Positions 1 to 12,411 of a stretch of DNA of 64,000 bases are shown here, in pieces. Positions within the stretch are counted from its first letter, which is position 1; every line of letters begins with the position of its first letter. The stretch is from Neospora caninum Liverpool (Eukaryota > Apicomplexa > Conoidasida > Eucoccidiorida > Sarcocystidae): assembly GCF_000208865.1 (NCBI RefSeq), contig NC_018389.1:744001-808000 (forward strand), read 5' to 3'. The notes below the pieces were generated by a model. That model was not told the origin of the DNA. It made no database searches and worked only from the letters and a program-made list of their open reading frames with translations. The translations under genes and the position numbers were made by a program.

Positions 1-2365
1 ACATGCCTCCGTTCTGGGAGTTGAGGGCACTGCGAACGCTCGAGCACCGGATTGTGAACGCTGTTCTCAAGCGGCTGTTTACCTTCCAGTGCGTCGCCGA
101 CGACATCGATCGCACCCTGTCTTCCTCCTTCCCAGAAAGCCCCTTTCCAGGAGAGTCCGGGACTCTCGCTCTGCCAGAAGACACCTTCCACGTCGAGCAA
201 CTTAAATGGGCTGCATGCATCGTTTCCTCGCGGAGTTTCCGCGTCGACTGCGCGGCGTCCGTGGCGCTCGTGCCTCTCCTCGACCTGATCAACTGCGGAG
301 GGAAGGGCGAGGTAGCCCCAAACGCGAAAGTGACAACATGGGATCGAAAAGGTCCCCGCCACTCCGGAGACAGGCGAAGCGCCGTGTCAGAGGCTAGAGC
401 TCTGCAGACGGCTGCCGGTGACAGCGAGACGGCTCGGCGTTTCGAGACGGAAGCTCTCCGTGAAGAGAGAGAGGAGAGGGCTTTTGAAGACGGCGTTGGG
501 ATTGTGGCAACCAGGGACATTCACGCTGGAGAAGAAATCCGCATCTCCTACGGCGAGGACACCGACCGGCTCTTGCTCAACTACGGATTCTTCGATGCCG
601 CTCCTCGGTAACTGTCGACCGCCATCATGACGACACTTGAACCCTTTGCACAAAGACGATTTTCCATGTACATATGTACATGCTCTCTACCGCTTCGTGG
701 GCGCACATACGGAAAAGTGCGTCTATGTCTCTTACCTCGTTCTCTGTTTAGCATCCTTTATGTATATCTACGTATCAATATCGGTATGTCTTATCTATAT
801 CAGTCTAGATCTACGGATCGCTATGCAGCCATCGTGGGTGGTTTGGAGAGACGATGCGTCTGTGTCCTGTGGATATATGCACACACGTGAGCGCGTGTCG
901 GCCTTGGCAGATAGCTCTGTGAGGACCGGCTGCGTGGCCATTGAGCGTCGCATTCTCGCGTTTGAGGTTGAGCTGGGTGTGGTTCTCGGTTTCTTCAGAG
1001 TGATGAAGACAAACGTCTTCTTCTCTGCGACGCTGGTGCGAGCGGCGCTGGCTGCAACGGAGGTTCCAGATCTGCTGATGCTCTCGGGGTTCGGGGGCCT
1101 TCCTCCGCGTCAGTCAGCGGCGCTGAGAGCGCTTCGCTTGATTCCTGATCCGACGCTGCCACCGACGGCCGCCCCGCGGTTCTCCCCCCTCGTGGACGTT
1201 TTCGCCGGCGAGCCTGTTGTCGAAGGCAGGCTCTTGGCGGCCGCGCGGGTAAGGCAGCCGAACAAGGAAAGACCTTTCTCGAGTTCTTTAATCTGGGGAA
1301 AATTCGGAACCCGAAAAGTGCGGAGTTTCGGGTGGAAGCCACCCAGAGCCTGTCGCGCCCAGAAAGAGACGGAGAAAACGGAGAGAAAACAGAGAGGCGT
1401 GAAGCCCAGAGGGAAGGGACGAGACAGAGAAGCAGTGGGAAAGTCGAGGGAGACGATGGAAGAAAGGGTCAGGGCGGGACAAGACAGAGAAGCGCGGCGA
1501 AGTGCGTCAGAAGTTGCGGTGTTTTTGGGTCGTCGAACCGACGACGAAAGATGAAAGAAGAGGGAGATGAGAAGGGGAAACTCGGGGAATGTGCAGGCCA
1601 ACTGGCGTTTGTTTGCGGAGTGCAGGTTTTGATGCTGGACGAAGACACCCTAGGCTCCGAGATCGACGTCGAGACGGCGGCGGACTGGGAAAGGCCCTTC
1701 TCTGCAGAAAACGAGGTAGGGGCGAGTTCCCTGGCGAACACAGAGAGATGTTCCTTGGGCATTCCGCAATCAGCCATCAGTTGCAACCAGTCAGGTGACA
1801 ACGGGAAGAAACGTTCCTCGCCGGTTGCCGCCTAAATCCTCTCGTGACTCGGTGTGTAGCGGCGGTGACATTCTCGAAAGAGAGCTCCCCTGTCTCTTTT
1901 TCAATCCCCGTTGCCGCTGTTCCGCTCTCTGGCGCCTTTCGCGTTTCGACCGTCGTTCTGTCCTCCGTTTCCCTGCGCACTTCCTGCGCCTTTCTCTTCC
2001 CTCGCGTCTCTGTCGTTGGTCGCGCACGCCTCGCGCCTCTTTCCGCCCACATTCCCTTTTTTGGTCTTTTGTGGGGTGTCTCTCTGCAGCGGCGCGCATG
2101 CGAGTTCCTCGTCAGTTTGTTGAGGCACGAGCATCACAGAACCCACTCCGCGTCTCTGGAAGAAGACTCGGAAATCTTGGCAACTCGGCGCATGCCCACG
2201 GGGGAGGTGGCCTTCGGAAAAGCGCCGTTTGAGCCGCTGACCGCGCCCCGCGAAGTCGCGCTTCGCTTTCGCATGCATCGCAAACGCATTCTGCGAGAGG
2301 CCATTGCCTGCCTCCTCATGCGCCATCGGAAGATAGGGGAAGACGCTGTGAAGCCCGAAGCCTGA
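1..2365 (+). CDS. SET-domain protein lysine methyltransferase, SETD3/SETD6/LSMT type (5' partial)
   Basis: Four exons join in phase: 1-607, 999-1248, 1626-1715 and 2090-2365 (stop TGA). The upstream part lies outside the window. The first exon carries the C-terminal half of a SET domain: the SSRSF segment, PLLDLIN, then VATRDIHAGEEIRISYG and LLNYGFF, the usual order in SETD3, SETD6 and Rubisco large-subunit methyltransferases. The following exons match the helical substrate-binding domain of that family, including the end segment rich in ALRFRMHRKRILREAI. Such enzymes transfer methyl groups from S-adenosylmethionine to lysine or histidine of non-histone proteins. A charged insertion of about 60 residues separates the DLIN motif from the GEEI motif. 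The usual NH pair after DLxN reads NC here. The substrate cannot be told from the sequence. Confidence 0.8.
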
Positions 2366-2456
2366 AAGTCTTGGCAGAGCTGCAAGCTGTTCGATCTGCG
2401 CTCGAATCCCCTGCGTTGGGTATACATCTCCTTGCGCCACACAACAGATCTATCCA

Positions 2457-2564
<108 letters not shown>

Positions 2565-3814
2565 TAGCTAGGTAGAGGCGAATGCGGAGAAGCGCTTCGA
2601 GTCTCTATGAGTCCATACTGGTTGTTGGCTGTTGTGTTTCTGGGAGGAAAGAGGCAACTTTCACTGAGAATGCTTTTGCTCGCTTCCTGACATACGCACG
2701 CGCCATCGAGCTCCCGTCTTCTGCGGAAAAAACATAGGCATGCGCACAAAGCACAGTTCAAAACGCGTCTGTGAGACAAGGCACACGCGTGCGTCTTCAG
2801 CCAGGCGGAGATCCCTTTCTATCCTCGCGAAACAGCAACTCAGCAAGCTGGGCAACGGGCGAGTTAATATGCCTGGTGCACGTGCGGCTTCCCCCTGGAG
2901 CCGCGAAGAAGCGGTGTGAAGACAGCCACAGGATGTTCGTGGGCGCAGAAACACACAAAAACGAAAATGGAAAAACGCCTGGAAATCTCTAAATCCGTTA
3001 GAGCGAATCAGCCGCCACACTTGCCTCAACACGGTGAGAAGAAGAATCGGCACGACCGCAATGCACACCATGCTCTTTCGTGCATATACAGAGATGAAGA
3101 GAGACCTCTATATCTACAGCAGATATATGTCTAACAGATCATGTGACGCCTCTCCCCCCTTATGTGTGACCCGTAAACTCTGGAGAGAAAGAACAGCCAT
3201 GCGTGAAAGAGAGTTATATATATTTATATACATGTAAATTCATGTAGGTATATTTATATAACTACATCTTTTTATATATATGTATATGGAGAAAAAGTGA
3301 ATGAGATCTGTATGTGTGTCTCTGTTCGTCATCCGCGGCAGCGGGACACAGCGGGTGGAGCTTCTTCGGGAGGCGAAAACTCTCTAGGAACAGGTGTCAT
3401 TGCAGGCCTCTGCTGAGCGCTGCCTGGCTCTGTTGCGTTGAGTTTCAAATGGTGCCGATGCATCTTTTTCGCTTTTCTTCCACGAACGGGATTCCTGTGT
3501 GCGTCCGGAACGGGTTCAAGGCTGTTCTGTCTACGAGACCGGCCGAGACTCCGCGGAGGACGTGGCGCTTTGTGAAGAGACGTTTCACAGAGAAGCTGGG
3601 CTTTTTCTTCCGATTCTCGGTTTTGGAGGTGAAGGGAGATCCCATCTTAGCTCGAAGAAAAAGGAATGCTTCGCCTAGGACCAGGAGAAAGGGGTGGATC
3701 TCAGGAAGGGAGAATCGCATTTTCGTAAGGTTTTTCTTTGCTCCGCTGCCCCAATTGTGCATCCACGTAACGCAACTTACAAAATACACTGCATATCCAT
3801 CTCTACATATATAC

Positions 3815-3862
3815 ATGTATGTATGTATGTATGTATGTATGTATGTATGTATGTATGTATGT
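3815..3862. repeat. (TATG)n microsatellite
   Basis: Twelve consecutive TATG/GTAT units lie in non-coding DNA. Confidence 0.95.
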
Positions 3863-4171
3863 AGAGGGAGAACTAGACATCCGTACGCTCCCCCGTGTGG
3901 CTGTTTCTCGCTGACCGTCTAAATGGTTAAAATAGGCACTTGAATTTCATAGATGTACCTCTCGAGAGAAAGGCACAGAACTACATCAATACTTGCTTAA
4001 TTATTTGTATATATGTATTCTTGGAACCGCTGATTCAATCTCTCTCGACGTGGAAGCAAGTATTCCGAAACGAGCGTGACAGCTGTACATTTTGCCTGCA
4101 TAAATAAATGCATATATATATGCAGATGCTGATGTGCATATACGTCGGCATCTGTATTTAAATCACCAATT

Positions 4172-4204
4172 ACATATATATATGTATATATATATATATA
4201 TATA
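4172..4204. repeat. (TA)n microsatellite with ATG interruptions
   Basis: Alternating TA with a few TATG interruptions, in the intergenic region upstream of NOC4. Confidence 0.9.
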
Positions 4205-5256
4205 GGTTTACGGAAATAGCGCTGGTGACGAGAAACCGGTGTCGAAGAACGGCCAACTCCTGTGGGGTACTGTACGGGCCCCCGGTGAGTCGCGCATGCG
4301 TTTCTCTCGACTGAGCATCGCGAAGCTCCGACAAAGCAGTCGAACGAATCGTCGAGGGAGAGATTTCTCTGAGCGTCGCTTTTCTCCATTTCCAGTCGAC
4401 ACTTGCCGCGCAAGGTCCGAGGGTTTTCGTGCATGGTGTGGTCCACCGTGCCGCCTGTCTTGACCGTTTTGGCCTGGCGGTCTGAGCGCCTCTCCTCGCA
4501 TTTTTTGAGAGAGAACAGGAAGAAGCCCGACTTCCCGTGGTCAGTTTCTTTGATTCTCGCCTTCCTGCTGAAAAGTACTCAAGGTTGCTCGCCTTCGTTT
4601 TCTCAGCGCAGTCAGTTTCACCGCGAATTTTCGCTGGCAGCAGCCTCACGCTGCTCAGCCTCTCTCTGTCTCCGTGTCTCGATCTCTCTGCGTCGATTTC
4701 ATCGCAAGCACACAGCTACGCCTCCTTCCTTTTTCGATCGTCTACGGCGAATCTTCCGACTTTTCTCCCTTTTTCCACTCCAGAGTTGCGTCCCGAACCA
4801 CACTTTCTCGCCCTCCCGCTCCTTGCCAGTCTTTTTTCGCCTCAAGCCTGTTCCGTTGAAAGCCGCAACAGCCGTCTGCGCAGCGTGAAACAATGGACGG
4901 ACACGCTCCTTCCCCTCGCCGTTTCAAAGAAAACCTACAAATCTTTGCAGTTCAAACGTCCTGGGAAACGCGTTTCTGTGCTTTCTGTCCGGCCTTTTGC
5001 CGCCAAGCATTCGACGCTGGTGACGGGGGAGTCGCCGCTTTTTTTTAACACGAACGCCCGCCTCGGACCGGGAAACTGAGGAAGAAGACGTAGCTTTTTC
5101 TGTCGAGTCTTTCTAGCCCCCCAAAGGCGTGCTTCTTCTCGTCTTTGTTCCGTCGCGGTCTCCGGACCGTTTCCTGCCCCGGACCTTGGCGAGGTCCGCC
5201 AGTTTTCTCTCTTTCTTCTTTCTCCTCTGCCTTGTCATTTCCTTTTCCTTTTTTCG

Positions 5257-7383
5257 ATGACTGGGAAGAGCCACGCCGGCGCTCCGGCGTCGGGGCACGC
5301 GGCGACGGTGGCTGAGGCGAAGGCTTTGCTTCTCCAGTGTCAGCAAGCGGTTACGTTGCACGAGCTGTTGCCGCGTTTGGAGACGTTTTTCTCGCTCTTG
5401 AAGAGGGCGAGCGCCACCAAGAATCTCCGGTTTTCCTTTTCTCGCGCGCCGACGCGAACGGCTCCGGGCGAGGCTCCTGACAAGTTCACGACTTGGCTGC
5501 TCCGCGCCTTTGATCAGTTCCAGGCGATTCTCGCGGACCTCTTCGAGTCGCGAGATCGCGAAGATGAAGTCCAGAGTGTCGCACTCCGCTTCTTCATGCG
5601 GCTGCTGATGCACCAGCATTCCCTCGAACTCGCCAGTCGCCGCTCCATCCGACCCGAAGAAAAGAGCGCGTTTCCCCTCGCAGCCTACCAGCTGCTGATT
5701 GCTCACCTTCTCCGGGCGTCGCGGTTCTCCGACTTTCTGCGAAACACACTCCTGACCGATTACCTGTGCAAGTTCGCGGATCTGCGCTACTACTTCCTCG
5801 TGGTCCTCCGAAAAATCCTGTCCGAGCAACGGCGCGCGCCTTCCCCGAAGGGCGGACTGGACGCCGCTGAAGGCGAGACACCGGCTGTGGATTCTGCCAC
5901 AGAGCGCGACGAGGGGGAAAACCCCGGCGAGGCTGCGAGCGACGAGCCCAGCGTTTGCACAGACACGTCTCCTGGCGACGCGGAGAAATGGTACGTGTGG
6001 AAGGCCGAGAACCTCCCGGAACTCGCGCGGCGGCTCTTCCCGCTTCTGATAGGCCTCCCGGCTCCAGAGGGAAGAGCGCCGAGGAAGGCGCGAAGCGGTT
6101 CGACGGCTCGCGAGGACGCAAGCTCGAGTGACATCGACTTGCCCGACGACACAGGCAGCGACGACGAGCTGGGCGTTTCCGTTCCTCGCGGACGCGCCTC
6201 GGCGGGGAGTTGTTTCCTCGCGAGCATTAAAACGACAAAGTGCGCCGACCCCGCGCTGTACAGATCTCTCCTCCAGGAAGTCTGGCTGCTGTATCTTCGC
6301 AATCTTCCCAGAGATCTGGAAATGACGCAGAAACTCCTGCATTCGGTGCCGAAGGCGCTGCTGCCGCACATGTCGAATCCCCTGCTCCTCTCGGATTTCT
6401 TTCTCGACGCCTTCCACGCGTCCGACAAGACCATCTCCGTCGCCGTTCTCGCGCTCTCAGGGCTCTTCTTCCTCCTCGCAAAACACCGCCTCGGCGACCC
6501 AGATGCGCTCGTCGCCTCGGCCGAAACGAACGGTGGAGAGTCGGCGGCTCAGGAGGAACCCGAGCCGTCGAATTCGAGGAAAGTGTGCTTCCACTTCTAC
6601 CAGCGCCTCTTCCAGCTCGTCACTCCCGCCGCTTTCTCCGTGTGCAAGAACGGCCGGTTTCTGCGTTTGCTGAACGCTGCGCTGCGCAGCTCTTTGCTGC
6701 CAAACAGTCTGGTTGCAGCCTTCATCAAAAAATGCTCTCGAGTGGCCTGCCTCGTTCCGCCCGCCACCGCGCTCTACCTCGTCGCCCTGGTCTACGCGCT
6801 CCTCAAAAAGTACGGGTCCGTTTGCGTCTCCCTTGTCGACGTCCACCCTTCCCTAGCTGCGCAACTCGTCGTCGAGGGCGATCGCTTCGACCTTGCCCAT
6901 CTCAGCCTGCACGCCCCGCCCGCCGAGAGTGTCTCCGGAGACGCCGCGGACGCGGAAGAGCGACGGCAGTTCGGAGACGCAGGCGCCGACCCGAGACAGC
7001 CGCGCGACGCTCTCGCGGGCGTCCTGCGGCGCTGTCTCCCGACCCACCTGGCCGTGGAAAAGTCGGGCGTTTTAGCGTGTGTGAAGCAGCAGGCGCAAAT
7101 GTCGCTGTGGGAACTGGATCTGCTCAAGTCGCACTTTTTCCACGCGGTCAGGCAGCTCTCGTGCATGCTCGACAGCGACGTAACGAAGCCTGGGGGGAAA
7201 GACGTCGACATCGACGATTACCTAGGCTTCAACTTCGACGCGCTTCTCTCCCGAGAGCTCAAGACTGCCGCGAGGGCAAAAGCCGTGGCGGTCGTCTTCA
7301 AGAAAGAGGAGCGCGTTGCGGAAGACGTCGAAAACCTCGCCAGCGTCACGGTGGAGTGCTTTCGGAAACGCCGAAAACTCTAG
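5257..7383 (+). CDS. NOC4: Nucleolar complex protein 4 homologue (CBF/Mak21 family)
   Basis: A single uninterrupted frame of 708 codons. From about residue 329 to 560 it carries the CBF/Mak21 domain: an ALYRSLLQEVW helix, the hallmark MSNPLLLSDFFLDAF segment near residues 370-385, a following ALSGLFFLLAKH helix and an LVAAFIKKCSRVACLVPP segment, as in yeast Noc4 and human NOC4L. The C-terminal SLWELDLLKSHFF segment is also typical. Noc4 forms a heterodimer with Nop14 and is needed for maturation and export of the small ribosomal subunit in the nucleolus. Two acidic low-complexity insertions (about residues 205-240 and 280-310) are typical of coccidian proteins. The start is the first ATG of the frame and follows a CT-rich leader. 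A 434-codon frame on the other strand (5113-6417) is its antisense shadow. Confidence 0.9.
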   Translation: MTGKSHAGAPASGHAATVAEAKALLLQCQQAVTLHELLPRLETFFSLLKRASATKNLRFSFSRAPTRTAPGEAPDKFTTWLLRAFDQFQAILADLFESRDREDEVQSVALRFFMRLLMHQHSLELASRRSIRPEEKSAFPLAAYQLLIAHLLRASRFSDFLRNTLLTDYLCKFADLRYYFLVVLRKILSEQRRAPSPKGGLDAAEGETPAVDSATERDEGENPGEAASDEPSVCTDTSPGDAEKWYVWKAENLPELARRLFPLLIGLPAPEGRAPRKARSGSTAREDASSSDIDLPDDTGSDDELGVSVPRGRASAGSCFLASIKTTKCADPALYRSLLQEVWLLYLRNLPRDLEMTQKLLHSVPKALLPHMSNPLLLSDFFLDAFHASDKTISVAVLALSGLFFLLAKHRLGDPDALVASAETNGGESAAQEEPEPSNSRKVCFHFYQRLFQLVTPAAFSVCKNGRFLRLLNAALRSSLLPNSLVAAFIKKCSRVACLVPPATALYLVALVYALLKKYGSVCVSLVDVHPSLAAQLVVEGDRFDLAHLSLHAPPAESVSGDAADAEERRQFGDAGADPRQPRDALAGVLRRCLPTHLAVEKSGVLACVKQQAQMSLWELDLLKSHFFHAVRQLSCMLDSDVTKPGGKDVDIDDYLGFNFDALLSRELKTAARAKAVAVVFKKEERVAEDVENLASVTVECFRKRRKL

Positions 7384-8672
7384 CGAAAAGACGTGAGAGC
7401 ACAGCCTTCCAGTTCAGCAAACCCTCGCGGGGGGAGCGTCAAAACGAGGCAGCGGTGCGGGGGTCACGTGTGGGAAGACATCCGACGAATCTTGCCACGC
7501 ACGCGGTGCACGGGGCGAGAAGAAGCTTCCGAAAGTGGAACAGGGAGAAGAATTGACTCGAGTTTCTGGAAAACGGAGGAGTTTGTTTGCGAAGCGACGT
7601 CAATTCTGCACTGCGGCGAAGAACCACACGTGGCTGGTTGCGAAGAGACAACAAGCAGCTCCACGAACGCACCTCAGGAAACCGTAAACCGTAAAGAGTA
7701 AGCACAAACGCGTCCATGGTCGAGATGTGTGCGGGATTCAGTTTCAGCGACAACGCGGCGGATGCCGAGACCGTTTTAGAATGTAGGGCGTGAGGAAACG
7801 AAACCGGTGGCCTGGTTCTCGGTGACTGGGTCAGCGAAAACGCCGGGAGGTCTCCGAACGCTGTCTACAGACTGCTTTTGTGTCTCTTACACCACCACAG
7901 GTGTGGAATGAGCCTCTCGGGAGGTCGCCGCGAGTGCCGCGCGCCATGGACGTGCTTTTCGCTTGTCAGGAAACAGTTTTTTGAATAATGCATCGTGTCC
8001 TTTGCCTGTCGGCACGTGCTACAACGGGCGCGCAGAGTCGGACGAGCCGTCGCGCGAGACAGCCTTCTCGAGACTCGTCGAGTCTGGAAGAATCGCCAAT
8101 TTGGTATTCACACCGACATGTAGATGCAGCACCAAGCCTCGCGCGTCAGAGAAGGCCTTAGTGCAGCGGCCTGCACTCTGTAAGTCTGCCGGTATCTCTC
8201 GACGCATCGACAGGTATCCTATGTGCCTAGACATGGATTGTACAGGCTGTAGCGAGGGCGTGTAGGCATAGTCCTTTTAAAGGTTTTCCAGCTGTGCATG
8301 CAGTGAGGCGGTTGCGCCTTTTTCGCGCGTTCGCGGGACGTCACCGAACAAGCGAAGAGCCGCCGGACGGCAAAGAACAAGATTTCTGGTTTCAGGGATG
8401 AGTCGTGGCAGGAGCTTTACACTTGACTTCTTTCGGAAAAAAACCAGCGTCAAGCTGGGACTCCACTGAGATATAAAAACCGTGCTACGATGCACCAAGA
8501 AACACTCATTTCGATACCCGTCAACCACTGTTTCACATCCACGCATCTGCACACTTTGGTCTACAAAACTTTATCTTGGTGTATATGCAACTGCATATAC
8601 ACAGGAACTCATGCACATACACATATTTCTCACACACAGACTTGTGTATATATACGAAATAAATAGCTACAT
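7384..8672. other. Convergent intergenic region
   Basis: This lies between the end of NOC4 on the plus strand and the end of the exosome-subunit gene on the minus strand, so it should hold both 3' UTRs. I see no further gene. Confidence 0.5.
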
Positions 8673-9092
8673 TTATTTGCTCCCAGATAAACGCATCATT
8701 CGAGTTCTGGAAAACACGGTCTCTGCCCGCCAGCGGGGATTGCTCTCCGCGCCGAAAGGATAACTTCTCCGGTACACCGTGGCGTTTAAAAGAGGTTCCA
8801 CATCCAACGCGGCGTGAAGCAACTTCAAAAAAGTGGAAAAAAGCCCACTCACACGCCGACTGTCGTGGAGAGCGACAAGGCGTCCTGAGGCGGTTGGGAG
8901 GCCACCCCGGCACCTTTTTCTTCTTGCCGAAGACAAAACGATCGCCTCAAGCAGCTTCGGACCTCATCTGCCACAGCGTAGCACGCCGCCTCGCATAAGC
9001 GTAACAGCTGCACATTCACACATACACCATTATATCCGACATACGCATATAAAGTATACAGGTATACATAAACATTTGTACATGCTCAGACG

Positions 9093-9128
<36 letters not shown>

Positions 9129-12100
9129 TCATGACAAATATTCAAAAAACAGTGTACATGCACATATACGCATATATCCACTATATACGTACATACATAT
9201 ATATGTATATATTATATTGACGGACAAACCCTGGACTGATACGAAGTCTGTGCGATATACAGGCCGGAAAACCTTGTGCGTTCGGCGTTTTGCGGTAGAA
9301 ACGGTGACCAGCATTCACGTGCGTCCTCAAAACCTGGGTCAGCGCCTGCCGTTTCTACATGAACTGGAAATCGCTAAGCCTCGTGCGGTTTCGGTTGCCG
9401 GGAAATGCAAACACTGCCCACCTGCTCGCCGCTCTCGGAGGCAAGGAGAGGCCCCGTTGCGTGGATGAAGCAAGCAGACGACTGAGCAGGACAGTATCCG
9501 AGGTCGACGACGGTGCACTTGTCTGCGAAGGCGCGTCGCTCCTGAAGCAGAAAGTGAATCGAAGTGAAGGCGGTGGAGAACCACAAAAGTGCGAAAAAAA
9601 CGAGGCAACCTATCTACCGAAAAAGACAACTGAACACAAACGACACAAACGCACGACCCCGAACGAGAGCGGCAAGGGCTTGTCCATGACGCCACTGCAT
9701 GCAGTCCGCAGTCTTGTCGATTCACAAAGACGAGAGACGACTGGAGAGACCAAGCGGCGCGGGAGTCCCGACTCGGTCAAACCCGTTGCCAAAAACTCCG
9801 CCGCAAAGACAAGAACCCGTGAAAATCGCGCCCATACACGCGCGCGCATTCGTTTGGGGGGGCTTTTGTGAGAAAAAGCATCAACTGACAAAACCGGGCG
9901 GCGTTCGTCGCCTTCCGTCTCAACGCACGCCACTGCCTTCTGTGTGTATCTCTACATACATGCTCCTTCCCACAAGCACGACCAAGTACATCAGTCTGTA
10001 GAGTTATAAGCTTCAGAGTGTGCACGTACGGGCGACAGTGCCCAGAACCTGTTTGCCTTTCTGCATCTGCCTGTCCAGATAATTTCGGAAATATTCCGAC
10101 ACGCATTCTTGAGCTCGGAGCTCCCAAACGCTTGACGACTCCAGAGGAGACAGCACACACCACACGGCGCAGGTGAAAAGTTTCTCCGATGCTCTGGTGT
10201 AGACACGCAGAAACGTGGATTCCTTTTCCCCCAACCCAGCACAAAGACCAATAGGGAAATGGACGATGACGGCTCCCCAAGAAACACCCGGGATGACGAC
10301 ATCTCAACGGAGAAACCTATCCATCTCCACGCACATCTATCTATCTATATCTACCAATATATATATATATATATATATATAAATGCATGAAGGCGTAGAT
10401 GAAGAAGTATATATATATATATATATATATATTTGTCTGAAAGCGTTGTTTGGCTCACACATACTTTGTCACTTGCGGGACGTATTTGCAAGTTCCTTTG
10501 TCTCTTAATTCCCTCAGAGTCTGTCTCCGCTTACATCGGCATCAGGGTCGAGAAGGACGCATATGCGGGGCGGGCCATCGGGCTGTTCCAAGGCGACCGC
10601 GCACTGCACAAGAGGCGAGACACCACACAAAGACGGCGTGTTCGGGCCCCATCCCCTGACTAAAAGAAAGCACTTTGAGAATCGTCCATGGCTCTCCCCC
10701 AAAAGACACGGGAGCGCGCCAGGCGTGTGGCTGCTCTGGCGTTCCTAGGATGTCACTTCCCACGCACATCCAGCGCCTGCATGCAGAGAAGGATTCAGCG
10801 CCGACTTCTGCAAGACTCGACCCACTGAGACCCCGTTGAGCGCTGCGCGCTGCTCTAAAACACACGAAGGAGAGTAAATCCGCCAGCCATGAATCCAGCG
10901 CCGGGACGAGACGTGAGGGACTCTGCTCGGCTACGCGTCTTCATTGGTGGTATTCCACATGCACGTTTTCCTTTACCGCGCAAAAAGACGGATAGAACAG
11001 AGACCGTCGGGAGGCGCATCCGCTATCGGGAAGAGAACTGGTTTCTGCATTTTTGCTCGCCGAAAAGTGCCACGGACGCGAGAGGGAGTTTCGCCGGAGA
11101 GTCCCCCCCTTGGAAACCTCGGGGCCCGCTTCTCTCCGGCCGCATAGCTTGGTTTTTTCGAGACGACCTGTCTCCACCGAGATGGAAACGCGGACGAGAA
11201 ATCAGGTGTTTTGTTCTTGCGCAGACGTTGACGACACTCACGCAGGAAAGGCGCAGCGTCCACTTACTCCTGACGCCCCCGTCAAGACGTCGAGCATCTC
11301 AATGCCGGCATCGGCGAGGGCCAAGCCGATGCATGTCAGCGCCGCAGAGATGACTCCTGAGAAACAGAAACGCCATGTGGACGGGATGTCGTGTGCTTGT
11401 CCAAAACGTGGGGATTCGCGCAACGTGAGTCGACAGAAAAGCAGGCGTCCGCGAGCAGGGAGTTCTGGCGCTCGTCACGTGGAGCCATGAACCTGCGTGA
11501 GTCCTGGCGCCTCGCAAAAACGACTGCATGCACGGCGCACCATATCGCCGCTCAGATGAATCGCGTCGATAGGTAACAGAACCCGATTGGGGCAGAAGAA
11601 AACAGGCACTTACTGTTGGAAGAGGCCGCACGGAGCACACCGAAATGTGAAGTGAGAGTGGCGCTCCACGCGAAAAACGCACACCACTGTCAGGCTTACA
11701 CAGTAGCTACTACACCCGCGGAAATACACATCTACAGATTTACACAAATGCACGAGGCGTCACGTCGAGCCATGGCGGGGCGGTGAGGCTCCAGAGAAAA
11801 AAACTTTTGTGGAGCCAATTATGCGGAAGAGAAAGAACGTACCTCCATCATCTTCGAGAACAAGCACAGATACGGCGATCGTCGACTTGCGGTAGAGATC
11901 TAACCGAACGACTGCGTTCACGGCCTGATGGAGAAGGGTGACCAGATGTGCGCTGTCTCGCTCCTGGAAAAACAAATGAAACGGCAAGTCGTTTTTTGTG
12001 CTGTTAAACGCCGTTGCTCCTTCCCGCAAGAGAAGCGATCCACACAGCGCTGAAGCGTCAAAAAAACACAAAACAGCTACAGTCGCGGGCCTTCTGACGG

Positions 12101-12280
12101 GAAAGTAGCCAACCCCCCATGTCCGGAGGGGACAACAAGCGGCTGCCGCTCTCTCGAACTCGATGCGCTCTTCTCTGCTCACAGGTAACACACGTTTCTT
12201 TCTTCCCTTTCCTCCGCGCATCACCTCTTACCGACATGAGGCCATACCCACCTACCAGCACATCCACATGTGCCAGCGCG

Positions 12281-12311
<31 letters not shown>

Positions 12312-12333
12312 ATACATATATATATATATATAC

Positions 12334-12364
<31 letters not shown>

Positions 12365-12378
12365 CATACATACATACA

Positions 12379-12411
<33 letters not shown>

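Noticed and set aside
637..1554. 305-codon plus-strand frame
   Set aside because: Only 999-1248 is an exon of the SET-domain gene; the rest is intron read through.
5113..6417. 434-codon minus-strand frame
   Set aside because: It lies antisense to the recognised NOC4 gene, is Arg/Glu-rich as expected of a shadow in GC-rich DNA, and has no motif.
6240..7556. 438-codon plus-strand frame
   Set aside because: It is another frame of the NOC4 coding region with Arg/Pro-rich shadow composition.
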